The notes under the pieces were generated by a model, which did no database searches, was not told the origin of the DNA, and saw only the letters and a program-made list of their open reading frames with translations. A program made the position numbers and the translations under genes. This document shows, in pieces, positions 24,785-33,108 of a stretch of 64,000 nucleotides of DNA. Source of the stretch: Bacillota bacterium (GTDB lineage: Bacteria > Bacillota > Clostridia > Acetivibrionales > DSM-2933); the NCBI GenBank assembly GCA_023430975.1, contig JAEYYB010000036.1:119826-183825 (forward strand), in the 5' to 3' direction. Within the stretch, counting starts at the first letter, position 1. Every line of letters begins with the position of its first letter.

Positions 24785-25207
24785 TTATGGAATAATCGGA
24801 TTAAGTGCTGCATAAGCATATACAGCGTTAAAAATTATATATCTTTGTACTCCGCCAATAGTGGCCGTATCACGACCGTTTGCCAAATCAATTCCATTAT
24901 TTATTGATTTCCAAAAGCTTGAATTTCTTATTGTCGATGCGCTATAACCTACCGCTGAACAAGCAGCCAAAAATGCAGAACCGGCATAATAAGCTGCTGC
25001 ATGGGAATATATCTCAGCAGCCATCTCAGGAGTTGAAATATTCCAATACCCATTTTGGATTTGGAAGGCTAATGCTGCTCCTGCAGCACCCGCTGTTGTA
25101 GCTAACAATGGATTGTAACCCATTGTTTTACCACCGTCTACATATTCCATTTCTTCGTTTTCCATTACTGAATAATTTACTGGCATTGTTAAACAACTTG
25201 TCTTCAT
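24785..25207 (-). CDS. Double-glycine-leader secreted peptide/bacteriocin-like precursor
   Basis: This 140-aa precursor is the likely substrate of the adjacent C39 exporter. The leader ends in MENEEMEYVDGG, with GG at 25-26 and the hydrophobic/acidic pattern upstream that C39 peptidases recognise. Cleavage would release a 114-residue core that is rich in Ala, Gly, Tyr and Asn. The core has strongly hydrophobic stretches (TTAGAAGAALAF, AAAYYAGSAFLAA) and a single Cys. Typical class II bacteriocins have cores of 30-60 residues, so this one is unusually large. No lanthipeptide, sactipeptide or thiopeptide enzyme lies nearby, so the product is probably unmodified. Strong GGAGG start signal. Antimicrobial activity is inference. 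Confidence 0.78.
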   Translation of the reverse strand: MKTSCLTMPVNYSVMENEEMEYVDGGKTMGYNPLLATTAGAAGAALAFQIQNGYWNISTPEMAAEIYSHAAAYYAGSAFLAACSAVGYSASTIRNSSFWKSINNGIDLANGRDTATIGGVQRYIIFNAVYAYAALNPIIP

Positions 25208-25335
25208 TTTAAATCCTCCTTGTGTTATTTTCTATTTTGCTGCAGCATTTTACTTCACAATATATATAAAGTATATTATGAACAACGAAATTATTAGATC
25301 GTATTGCGTTTATAAATAATGAATATGAAAATTGG

Positions 25336-26100
25336 CTACTGTTTACCTTGATAGTCTTTAAAGCTAGTGAATGTTTTTCCATCATCAAAGGTATGATAAT
25401 ATATATTCTGTTTTTCGCGTTCAGTCTCCCATGAACTGCCTAAGTCCCATTGATCTTGTTTTTGACTTGATAAGAAGTGTGGAAGATAATCACTTTTAAA
25501 CTTAATTTTTGATTTTGATATTATCATTTGCAGATATACACATATAATAGTTTTATTCTCTTTGTCAATAAGGGCATATTCATAAGTATCATGACTTGCA
25601 AACGTTGCAACATAAGCTGGATAATTAAAATTTGTCTCATCATATTTGATATTGTTTGTAAAACTTCTAACATTACCAAAGTTATAATCCTTAATCTCAC
25701 AGCTGATTGCTTTCAATCTTTCAATTTCTGTAATAAAATCGTCATTAGATAACTTGTATTTCAAATATATTTGATATGAATCGTCAAACATATTTTTGTT
25801 TTCAAATGCGAAATATTCTTCTACTTTTGCCGATGTAGGCAATTTATCAGGAAATACAAACAGTCCACCCCATATACCCTGTTGATTGCTAATAACACGA
25901 CCTTGGTACACATCTGATTTCGATAAATTTATTTCTTTGCCTTCTTTTAACACTGTTTTAAAAAGCAAACTTATACCAATAATCAGAGATATAGCCATAA
26001 TAACTATTATCCCTGCAATAAGTGCAATAATTTTAATTTTTCTGGCCTTCATATATTTTTTATATGTAGCACTATCATTTTCATTACGAATTTCTGCCAT
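25336..26100 (-). CDS. Single-pass membrane protein of unknown function
   Basis: This 254-aa protein has a short cytoplasmic N-terminus, one transmembrane helix (about 25-47, IIALIAGIIVIMAISLIIGI) and an extracytoplasmic domain of about 200 residues. I do not recognise the family. It lies 128 bases upstream of the GG-leader precursor on the same strand. It could belong to the export locus, for example as an immunity or sensor protein, or be an independent gene. The ribosome site is weak (GAGG about 20 bases upstream). The 26101-26539 spacer before it holds only a tRNA-like fragment. Confidence 0.72.
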   Translation of the reverse strand: MAEIRNENDSATYKKYMKARKIKIIALIAGIIVIMAISLIIGISLLFKTVLKEGKEINLSKSDVYQGRVISNQQGIWGGLFVFPDKLPTSAKVEEYFAFENKNMFDDSYQIYLKYKLSNDDFITEIERLKAISCEIKDYNFGNVRSFTNNIKYDETNFNYPAYVATFASHDTYEYALIDKENKTIICVYLQMIISKSKIKFKSDYLPHFLSSQKQDQWDLGSSWETEREKQNIYYHTFDDGKTFTSFKDYQGKQ

Positions 26101-26457
26101 TAAATTCTATTAACCTCATTTCATATATATACTATGCAAATTCGTTGGTTAGATCATTATAAATATATTACATATTAGTTGCAATATGACATTAGCGGCA
26201 AATAATGACCGCATGTCATAGTTTACTATATGTTTTATAATTTGTAAAGTCTAAAATGGAAGAAAAATGGCAGAATAAACAATTTGTGCTTGCTTATTTA
26301 TTACTAATATCGTAATTATTAATAAGATTTTTCTACAATAAATAAAAACTATTTAGCCTATTATCATGAATGGGGGAGATAATATGGTGTAAATAGTTTT
26401 TCTTTTTATATATGAGTTAGCTATCCACTATTATATTTAAAGTGTTAAAAATCTTGC

Positions 26458-26496
26458 ATTAGTCAGATCAAGCTACCAATTGTGCTACGGGTTTTT
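26458..26496 (-). other. tRNA-like fragment (D-arm/anticodon-arm remnant)
   Basis: On the minus strand, TAGCACAATTGGTAG followed by ATCTGACT resembles the D-arm and anticodon 5' half of a bacterial tRNA (compare tRNA-Lys TAGCTCAGTTGGTAGAGCATCTGACT). There is no T-arm or acceptor stem. It may be a relic of tRNA-site integration or a chance match. Nothing else was recognised in this spacer of about 440 bases. Confidence 0.3.
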
Positions 26497-26539
26497 CAGC
26501 AGACAAATGGATAGATTTTTTGCTTTTAATCTGAATTAA

Positions 26540-28042
26540 TCAGTATTTTGCCAATATTTTTGATGCATTGTGCATTGAAAAGTTAAAGCTCTGCCATTGG
26601 GTTTGCCTCTCTAGTGCATTTTTCTTATTATTAAAGACCTGGCTGATCTCTGGACCGTATTGTTTATCATCTATATATTTTTCCAGATATTTTACAGCAT
26701 CATAGGATAGGTTGTTAAAATAAGCTACATCTAAAGCTTTACCCTCCTTAATCCTGTCAATGTTTTTAGATGCTATTATATTATCTACGTTGATAAAATT
26801 AATTGCCATGTAGCTAATGAGACCGATAATCACATAATACTTGAAGAGGAGCAGCTTGGCATTCCATACTTTAATCGCTGAAACTATCAGAAGAATAAAT
26901 ATGAATACCATAAAACTGTGGGTGAATACCCTCAAATATGTATATCCGTATGCATCTTCATAAAGCCACATTCTATAATGTGCCGAGTAGAGCATAATAA
27001 GTGTGCATAATATGAGAAACGTATTTAAAGCCTTGATTCCCAAATGTGAGTTTTTGCCAGAGTTCCTGGTAAAATTAATGTTTAGCAGTAAAATGCTAAA
27101 GTTAATGAGTGAAACAGCAACCAGTTCAAAAAAACCTCTCCGTGCGTATTCTGAGAAGGAATAACCTAAGGGTTTTGTACCGCCTAACAGGTATGTGAAT
27201 TGTATCGTGACAAACACTGCATAAATTAAGTTTACGCAAACCAGTATAGTGGATACTATAACAGGGTCTAGAAATTTCCACCGGTCTGTGTCTTTATCGC
27301 AATTTTCCATCTGTTCTTTGCTTTTTTTCATATGAAGGCTCCAAATATAGCTGAAGGATGCTAAGGAGATCAATGCAATGAATATGATTCTTGATATAAT
27401 CTCATCTATTCTTAAACCTGTAAAAAGGTTGGGTAAATTGTTAAGGTAATGCTGAAATACTATATCGGCAGATGCCAATAAAGGAATAACAATTAGTGCT
27501 ACGGGCAATGAGATAACTAATCCGGCCAGTATTTTAACGAAGTTTTTATTTTTGTTTGTATTGAATAATGGAATTTTTGATATGATGGCAAATGGCTTTC
27601 CCATATGCTGAAATACCTTGATAAACATGCCTTCTAAAATATCCAACATAAAGCTTAATGAAGACCACTTGTTTTTGTTGCGACCTGTTAAAATAATGGT
27701 TTGAGCAATAATTAAAACAGGTATGGCAGCAAAATTCAAAACTCGGAAAACATCATTTGAGTATAGGGCATAGGTTGATGAAAGCCCAATAATAGGAACA
27801 CATAAAAGCCACCCGAAATCAAGTTTGAATTTTATCAGGCCTCTTGACCTCCATAAAAATATGGCATAAAAAATCAGTACAAAAATTGGATAGGATATGC
27901 CAAAAGGCTTTTTAAATAAAAGTATGTCTCCCGCTATGCCCAAACCTATGCAGCAGAGTAAAAGAATGACGTTTTCTTTGTTTACCGGTATCTGTTCCTT
28001 GACTGGACTTTGCTTTTCTTCCCAGCTAAAAATTTCTTCCAC
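26540..28042 (-). CDS. DUF4173-type polytopic membrane protein
   Basis: This 500-aa membrane protein has about 11-12 hydrophobic segments. The sequence pattern (short acidic N-terminus, GKPFAIISK loop, central EYARRGFFELV motif, YLRVFTHSFMVFI and a soluble C-terminal tail) matches what I know as the DUF4153/DUF4173 group, whose function is unknown. The start is GTG at 28042 with AAGGATGTG upstream. It is divergent from the polysaccharide deacetylase gene. The ARRGFFELV segment is the most diagnostic feature. No partner gene suggests a substrate. Confidence 0.78.
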   Translation of the reverse strand: MEEIFSWEEKQSPVKEQIPVNKENVILLLCCIGLGIAGDILLFKKPFGISYPIFVLIFYAIFLWRSRGLIKFKLDFGWLLCVPIIGLSSTYALYSNDVFRVLNFAAIPVLIIAQTIILTGRNKNKWSSLSFMLDILEGMFIKVFQHMGKPFAIISKIPLFNTNKNKNFVKILAGLVISLPVALIVIPLLASADIVFQHYLNNLPNLFTGLRIDEIISRIIFIALISLASFSYIWSLHMKKSKEQMENCDKDTDRWKFLDPVIVSTILVCVNLIYAVFVTIQFTYLLGGTKPLGYSFSEYARRGFFELVAVSLINFSILLLNINFTRNSGKNSHLGIKALNTFLILCTLIMLYSAHYRMWLYEDAYGYTYLRVFTHSFMVFIFILLIVSAIKVWNAKLLLFKYYVIIGLISYMAINFINVDNIIASKNIDRIKEGKALDVAYFNNLSYDAVKYLEKYIDDKQYGPEISQVFNNKKNALERQTQWQSFNFSMHNASKILAKY

Positions 28043-28299
28043 ACAATCACATCCTTAAAATTATTAATTTACCTTTTAATTGTTCGTTCTCATTTTTATC
28101 TTTACATTTTCATTATAAAACAGGATGTGAGGATAATCAATAAAAATTTATTGATAAACAATAAGTATTTATTGGTTTTCGTAATACTCATTGTATTGTA
28201 ATGCTTTTGTAACTATTTTTAACCAATTATTAAATAGTTTTTGCTCATAAAGTTATATTGTAAAATCGTAGGGAATTTCGTTTGTACGGGGGAGCAAAA

Positions 28300-29265
28300 A
28301 TGATTTGTAAATTTACTGCAGAAGGTTTTAGCGGCAATTTGAATCAAAGATATTATTGCAATTTGGAAGTGTATAAAAGAAGACGCAAAATTGAAATTAA
28401 AACGATTATAATGTTTTCCAGTTTAATTGCTAATATAGTGCTTATTATATTAAGATTATGTGATATTAATGCCTTGAATATAAATGAATTAGATAGAAGT
28501 GCTGCAGCTAATGATGGATTTAGGAACTCATATCATTCAGATTGTACAAGATTTAATTTTATACAAAAATGTTTTATTGCTTCAAAGCAAAATACAGTTG
28601 AGCCAGTAAATTTAAAAACAATGGATGATGGAAATTTATCAAAGGATAAAAATGCTTTAAAGGAGGATAAAAAAATTGCATACCTGACATTTGATGATGG
28701 CCCTACAGCTAAAATAACACCTGAAGTTTTAAGGATATTAAAGGAGAATGATATAAAGGCTACATTCTTTGTGCTAGGGGAGATGTGCACTTTAAATCCC
28801 GGGATTTTGAAGGATGTACAAGCCTCGGGTCACTTGATTTGCAATCATACTTATTCCCATGACTATGACAAAATATATTCTGCTAAAGAAGCTTTTATAA
28901 AAGAATTGGTTAAATGTGAGGAGGCTATTGTTAATGTGCTGGGCACTCAATGGAATGCCAATAAAATTATAAGGTTTCCAGGTGGATCCTTTGGCAAAAA
29001 ATTAGCACCGTTCAGGGAAGAAATAAAAAAGAAAGGCTACATCAGCTATGACTGGGATGCTTTGAATGGCGATGCTGAAGGAGTAAAAGTACCTGCGAAG
29101 AGATTGGTCGAAAACATAGTTAAATCAATAGAGGGTAAAGATAAAGTAATTGTACTGATGCACGACAGCTCAGGAAAAGAGACAACCATTGAGTCTCTTC
29201 CTGAGGTTATAAGGCTATTAAAAGATAAGGGTTATGTATTTAAAACATTGGATCAGCATGAATAG
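28300..29265 (+). CDS. Membrane-anchored polysaccharide deacetylase (NodB domain)
   Basis: This enzyme is predicted to remove N-acetyl groups from peptidoglycan or a related polymer outside the cell. The 321-aa product has an N-terminal transmembrane helix (about 34-54) and a polar spacer. The NodB domain (about 125-320) carries all five CE4 motifs: TFDDGP, H-x3-H in HTYSHDY, RFPGGS, DWD and LMHDS. The metal-binding Asp-His-His set and the catalytic Asp are thus present. The start at 28300 follows GGGGGAGC; the TTG at 28282 overlaps that site. The next gene is convergent with only 14 bases between them. Confidence 0.9.
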   Translation: MICKFTAEGFSGNLNQRYYCNLEVYKRRRKIEIKTIIMFSSLIANIVLIILRLCDINALNINELDRSAAANDGFRNSYHSDCTRFNFIQKCFIASKQNTVEPVNLKTMDDGNLSKDKNALKEDKKIAYLTFDDGPTAKITPEVLRILKENDIKATFFVLGEMCTLNPGILKDVQASGHLICNHTYSHDYDKIYSAKEAFIKELVKCEEAIVNVLGTQWNANKIIRFPGGSFGKKLAPFREEIKKKGYISYDWDALNGDAEGVKVPAKRLVENIVKSIEGKDKVIVLMHDSSGKETTIESLPEVIRLLKDKGYVFKTLDQHE

Positions 29266-29279
29266 CCATTTTTCTAACT

Positions 29280-29825
29280 TCAAATCTTATAAGGGTCATT
29301 ATCAAGAATAAAATGGATCAATTTGTCTTTTTGAGGATGGTTGCACAGCCAGCTTCGGATATCCTTAATTTTTTCATAACTTTCAGGGCCAAATGACTCT
29401 AAGTAGTTTTGATCTAATCGCTCTTTTGTCATTTCAGCCTGCAATTTGCTTTGCCATGGTTTTGTAAAGAAACTGTTCATATGATAGTGGAGGTTTTTCT
29501 TGACAAGGTTTTCCCATTCGGTTTTATTAAGCCATACACCATTGCAAGCATTACAGTGATCCAGGTAAAAAGGTAAATCTTTTGCTACTTTATATTTTAT
29601 GAGAATTATACCGCAATCAGGACACAAAACAGCCTTTTTGTAGTCATACTCAGGCATATATTCCGATAAGTTTTCATCTATAGTATGCTCTCCTTCAAGC
29701 TTCCAATTCTCGTAATCTGCAAACCTTACCCATGTACCGCCGCAACTATCACACTTATAACCTTTAAGTCCTATGCTCATAATACTCTCAGACAGTTCAA
29801 TACTTTTACAAACAGGACACTTCAT
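29280..29825 (-). CDS. TFIIB-type zinc-ribbon protein
   Basis: This 181-aa cytoplasmic protein has two zinc-ribbon modules: CPVC...CDSCGGTW (residues 3-30) and CPDC...CNACNGVWL (about 72-98). The CxxCxGxW form is typical of the zf-TFIIB (YjbJ-like) family, whose function is poorly known. The C-terminal 80 residues are helical and unassigned. The start follows AAAGGGGG. The gene lies 76 bases downstream of the B12 transporter ATPase gene on the same strand and might be co-transcribed with it, though it has its own ribosome site. Confidence 0.82.
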   Translation of the reverse strand: MKCPVCKSIELSESIMSIGLKGYKCDSCGGTWVRFADYENWKLEGEHTIDENLSEYMPEYDYKKAVLCPDCGIILIKYKVAKDLPFYLDHCNACNGVWLNKTEWENLVKKNLHYHMNSFFTKPWQSKLQAEMTKERLDQNYLESFGPESYEKIKDIRSWLCNHPQKDKLIHFILDNDPYKI

Positions 29826-29901
29826 GACAAGTTCCCCCTTTACTCATCTATATTAAAATGTAAAAGATTTCTCAATTTTCTATATATTAATTATACAGGA
29901 T

Positions 29902-30741
29902 TTATAGAGGGTTCTCAATGGGGATACATTGCAGCTTTTGCGGTAGGTTGCTTTGGCAGCCATATGGTATTAAATGAGGTGTGCCGGTAACTGGATTTTT
30001 CATAACAATGGCTTTAACACCATATACTGAGTACACGATATCCTCTTTTATAATATCGTTGGGCATGCCTTCCTTAAATATCTTTCCATTGTCCATAAGT
30101 ATAAGCCTGTCACAGAACTGAGCAGCAATGTTTAGATCATGAATGCTGATTACAACAGTAACTTTATTCTCTATGGCAAGTCTTTTTAAAATATCCATAA
30201 TCTCAAGCTGATGATGTAAATCCAGTTGGGATACAGGTTCATCCAGGAGCATTATGTTAGCCTTTTGAGCTAATGCACGGGCAATTACTGTTCTCTGCCT
30301 TTCGCCTCCGCTTATCATGTTTATATTTTTATCCCTTAAGTTCCAGGTGTTGGTCATCTCCATGGCGTTTTTTGCTATTTCAATGTCATTGGTGCTTTCA
30401 GATTGAAGCCTCTTTATATAGGGACTTCTTCCCATCAAAACCATATCCATTACCGAAAACTCAAACTCCATATCGGTATTTTGAGGAACATATGATATTT
30501 CCTTTGCCAGGGATTTGCTGGAGAACTGTGTCAAATCCTTATCGCAAAGTTGTATGGAATTTTTTTTCGGCATAAGGCAGCGGGCTATATTTTTTAAAAG
30601 AGTTGTTTTTCCGGAGCCATTAGGGCCAATGATTCCATATATTCCGCCTTCATATATTGTAAGGTTAATATCATCCAATACCTTGTGATGACCAAAAGCC
30701 CAGTCAAGTTTATTTATGGTGATTATCCCTTTTCTATTCAT
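29902..30741 (-). CDS. btuD: Cobalamin-type ABC transporter ATP-binding protein
   Basis: This is the ATPase of a FecCD/BtuCD-type importer. The 279-aa protein has Walker A GPNGSGKTT, Q-loop YVPQNTD, signature ISGGERQR, Walker B IMLLDEPVSQLDLHHQ and the H-loop SIHDLN. Its ATG overlaps the permease stop (TGATG), so the two are translationally coupled. Iron-siderophore ATPases look alike. The cobalamin riboswitch upstream of the operon is what argues for vitamin B12 or a corrinoid as substrate. Confidence 0.9.
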   Translation of the reverse strand: MNRKGIITINKLDWAFGHHKVLDDINLTIYEGGIYGIIGPNGSGKTTLLKNIARCLMPKKNSIQLCDKDLTQFSSKSLAKEISYVPQNTDMEFEFSVMDMVLMGRSPYIKRLQSESTNDIEIAKNAMEMTNTWNLRDKNINMISGGERQRTVIARALAQKANIMLLDEPVSQLDLHHQLEIMDILKRLAIENKVTVVISIHDLNIAAQFCDRLILMDNGKIFKEGMPNDIIKEDIVYSVYGVKAIVMKNPVTGTPHLIPYGCQSNLPQKLQCIPIENPL

Positions 30742-31796
30742 CAATTAAACACCTTCTTCTTATTCATATACAATAGGTATATAAAGTATGGTGATCCTAA
30801 TATGGATGTAACTGCTCCTACTGGAATTTCCGCAGGTGCTGCAGCACTTCTTGCTATGGTATCACAGATCACCATAAATGCGGCACCGCCAATTGCTGAA
30901 AATGGAAGCAGTGACCTGTGGTCAGACCCTGATAGCAATCTTACGGAATGGGGTATAATTAGACCTACAAAGCCAATGGCACCGCTTACTGACACTGAGG
31001 CTGCCACTAACAATGAACATATTGCTATTAGAATCTTTTTAACCTTTTCCACTTCGGTTCCCAGACTTTTGGCAGTTTCTTCACCAGTTGACATTAGATT
31101 GAGATCCCTTGAAAAAGCCAATATAATTGCGATACCTATAAATACAAGCGGGAATAAAAAAGCAATCTGGTTCCAACTTGCAGCAGAAACACTTCCCATC
31201 ACCCAGAATACTATTTTCTCCACTTGATTCCGATTAAATACCATAATTACTGAAACCATTGATAACAGCATAAAATTTATTGCTATTCCCGCCAGCAAGA
31301 GGGTCGTTGGTGGGATTTTGTTTCCCACCCTGGCTATACTGTAAATTAAGACAATTGTCAGAATGGAACCCGCAAATGCAAATATTGTTATGAATCCTAT
31401 CCCGGAAAATGTATACTCCAGCCCAGCTATTATAGCAATTGCAGCCCCGAGGGATGCACCGGAGGATATTCCCATTACATAAGGGTCTGCCATAGGATTT
31501 TTAAACATCCCCTGAAGTGCAGCACCTACGACTGCAAGTGCAGCACCCACAAGGGCCGACAGAATAATTCGTGGAAGCCTTAAGTTTAACACGATCATAA
31601 CATGTGAGGCATCCAAATCATCTATCGGTATAAATTTCCCTATAAGAGGAATTTTAGAGGACATAATTCGTACAGCATCCAGAAATGATATATGTGCAGC
31701 ACCAAAGGTGGCTGAAAGAATAACAGCAGCCAGTAGGACCAGTATAGATATGAATAATATTAATTTTATAAACGGTCTTTTTTCAACATATATCAT
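30741..31796 (-). CDS. btuC: Cobalamin-type ABC transporter permease
   Basis: This FecCD-family permease has 351 aa and about ten transmembrane helices. Family landmarks are LNLRLPRIILSALVGAALA, GALLQ-like VGAALQGMFKNPMADPYVMG, the GEETAKSLG coupling-helix region and GFVGLIIPHSVRLL. It forms the membrane channel for the substrate delivered by the lipoprotein encoded upstream and is energised by the downstream ATPase. It lies 65 bases after the binding-protein gene; that spacer carries a short TAAGGCAT repeat piece. Confidence 0.92.
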   Translation of the reverse strand: MIYVEKRPFIKLILFISILVLLAAVILSATFGAAHISFLDAVRIMSSKIPLIGKFIPIDDLDASHVMIVLNLRLPRIILSALVGAALAVVGAALQGMFKNPMADPYVMGISSGASLGAAIAIIAGLEYTFSGIGFITIFAFAGSILTIVLIYSIARVGNKIPPTTLLLAGIAINFMLLSMVSVIMVFNRNQVEKIVFWVMGSVSAASWNQIAFLFPLVFIGIAIILAFSRDLNLMSTGEETAKSLGTEVEKVKKILIAICSLLVAASVSVSGAIGFVGLIIPHSVRLLSGSDHRSLLPFSAIGGAAFMVICDTIARSAAAPAEIPVGAVTSILGSPYFIYLLYMNKKKVFN

Positions 31797-31846
31797 TACT
31801 ATAACCTCGTGTACCAGTCATATAAATGTGATTTTTTTGTATTATG

Positions 31847-31864
31847 AATTTCAATCATGCCTTA
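31847..31864 (-). repeat. TAAGGCAT repeat fragment supplying the btuF stop codon
   Basis: The minus strand reads TAAGGCATGATTGAAATT. Its first triplet is exactly the btuF stop codon. The string matches the left end of the family A elements at 14343 and inside the riboswitch. Confidence 0.6.
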
Positions 31865-32812
31865 CTTAAAAGCTTCCGGATGTATAATTTTAGCAAGCTC
31901 TGTAAGTCCGTCTGCCAGTCTGGGACCTTGTCTGTCAAGCATGTTGTTGTCAATTTCAAAAAGCTTTTTGTTTTTTACAGCAGATAGATCCTTGTAGCCG
32001 TTGGTGCTTTCTATTCCCTGCTTTGAATTAAAAAATTTGGAGCAGATAAGAATTTCAGGATTCTTTTCTACCAGCTTTTCCAGGCTGTATGACCATCCTT
32101 GTGCATCATCAGCAGCGTTTTTTCCACCAGCCATTTGAATCATCTGGCCTATGAAGGTGTCTTTCCCAGCAGTAAAATCGCCCATTTTTCCATAGGACAC
32201 TACATAATATACACTCGGGCAGGGCTTGCCATTAACCTTATCGGCAACATTCTGAACTTTGGCCTTCATATCGGTTATAAGCTTATTTGCATTATCCCTT
32301 GCATTTAATACCGCCCCTACTTTTTCTATTGTAGAATATACACCCTCAAAGTTTTCATCACCATAGAATGCTGCTATATTTATACCCATACTTTCCAGCT
32401 TTTGAACTATCTCTTTTTTAAAGTGAGTTGAAACCAGAACCAAGTCAGGCTTTAGCTCAACAATTTTTTCAATGCTTGGATCTTCCAAAGAGCCTACTGA
32501 GGTGACTTTTTTTACATCTTCCGGGTAGTCGCAGTATTCAGATCTGCCTGTAAGCTTTGACGACTTACCTAATGCATATATTATTTCGGTAATACTAGGT
32601 GCGATGGATATTATTTTCTGTGGCTCACTATCTATTTTTATTTCCCTGTCATAGGAGTCTTTTATTTTCAATGGATAAACAGGGTCATTTGCCAAGGTGT
32701 TTGTAGGCTTTTCGCTACTCTGTAAAGATTGAGATTGGCCTTCGGTGCACCCGACAAGCGAAAACGCTAATATAATAATGGAAATTAGTATCAGTAACCT
32801 TTTTTTAAACAT
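31862..32812 (-). CDS. btuF: Cobalamin-type ABC transporter substrate-binding lipoprotein
   Basis: This is the extracellular corrinoid-binding component of the importer. The 316-aa product has a lipoprotein signal peptide with lipobox LVGC (Cys about 22). Two Rossmann-like lobes are joined by a helix, with PQKIISIAPSITEIIYALG, TGRSEYCDYP and LKPDLVLVS as in the BtuF/FepB group. The start at 32812 is set by GGAGTGTTGATT; the GTG at 32821 lies within that site. It is the first gene of the operon, under cobalamin riboswitch control. Confidence 0.9.
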   Translation of the reverse strand: MFKKRLLILISIIILAFSLVGCTEGQSQSLQSSEKPTNTLANDPVYPLKIKDSYDREIKIDSEPQKIISIAPSITEIIYALGKSSKLTGRSEYCDYPEDVKKVTSVGSLEDPSIEKIVELKPDLVLVSTHFKKEIVQKLESMGINIAAFYGDENFEGVYSTIEKVGAVLNARDNANKLITDMKAKVQNVADKVNGKPCPSVYYVVSYGKMGDFTAGKDTFIGQMIQMAGGKNAADDAQGWSYSLEKLVEKNPEILICSKFFNSKQGIESTNGYKDLSAVKNKKLFEIDNNMLDRQGPRLADGLTELAKIIHPEAFK

Positions 32813-32900
32813 AATCAACACTCCAAATATAAAATTAATCTATATGTTTTGCAATATTCATTTTACATTTTTATTTATTGCAAAACATTTTCCTTGATTC

Positions 32901-32984
32901 ATATGTTACGAAAAGTTCATTTTAAAATGCAAATGCAGACGATTCAACTGCATTTGCTAATGTAAAATCTTTTTCGTAACATAT
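32901..32984. repeat. 84-nt near-perfect palindrome in the btuF leader
   Basis: ATATGTTACGAAAA at the left end is the inverse of TTTTCGTAACATAT at the right end. Inside, GCAAATGCAG is the inverse of CTGCATTTGC, so the segment folds into one long hairpin. It lies between the riboswitch terminator and btuF. It may be a small transposon relic or an RNA-stability hairpin. Confidence 0.7.
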
Positions 32985-32992
32985 CTACACAT

Positions 32993-33025
32993 AAATAAAG
33001 TCTCTCAACCAAAGGGTTAAGAGAC
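32993..33025 (-). terminator. Riboswitch expression-platform terminator
   Basis: On the minus strand GTCTCTTAACC-cttt-GGTTGAGAGAC is followed by TTTATTT. It lies about 85 bases downstream of the cobalamin aptamer and upstream of btuF. B12 binding would favour termination here. Confidence 0.75.
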
Positions 33026-33108
33026 GCAAAGGTAATTACCGTAATAATAAACGAACATTCCTACACCCCCTATCACTCGTAGAGTTTTTGGTGTTAATTC
33101 AAAGGCAG

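Noticed and set aside
24785..25207. Precursor as a lanthipeptide, sactipeptide or other modified peptide
   Set aside because: No LanB/LanM, radical-SAM, YcaO or similar enzyme lies in the locus, and the core has only one Cys. Export without modification is simpler.
19271..26100. Prophage or genomic island with integrase
   Set aside because: No integrase, phage structural gene, direct-repeat boundary or clear shift in codon use was seen. Only a weak tRNA-like fragment hints at acquisition.
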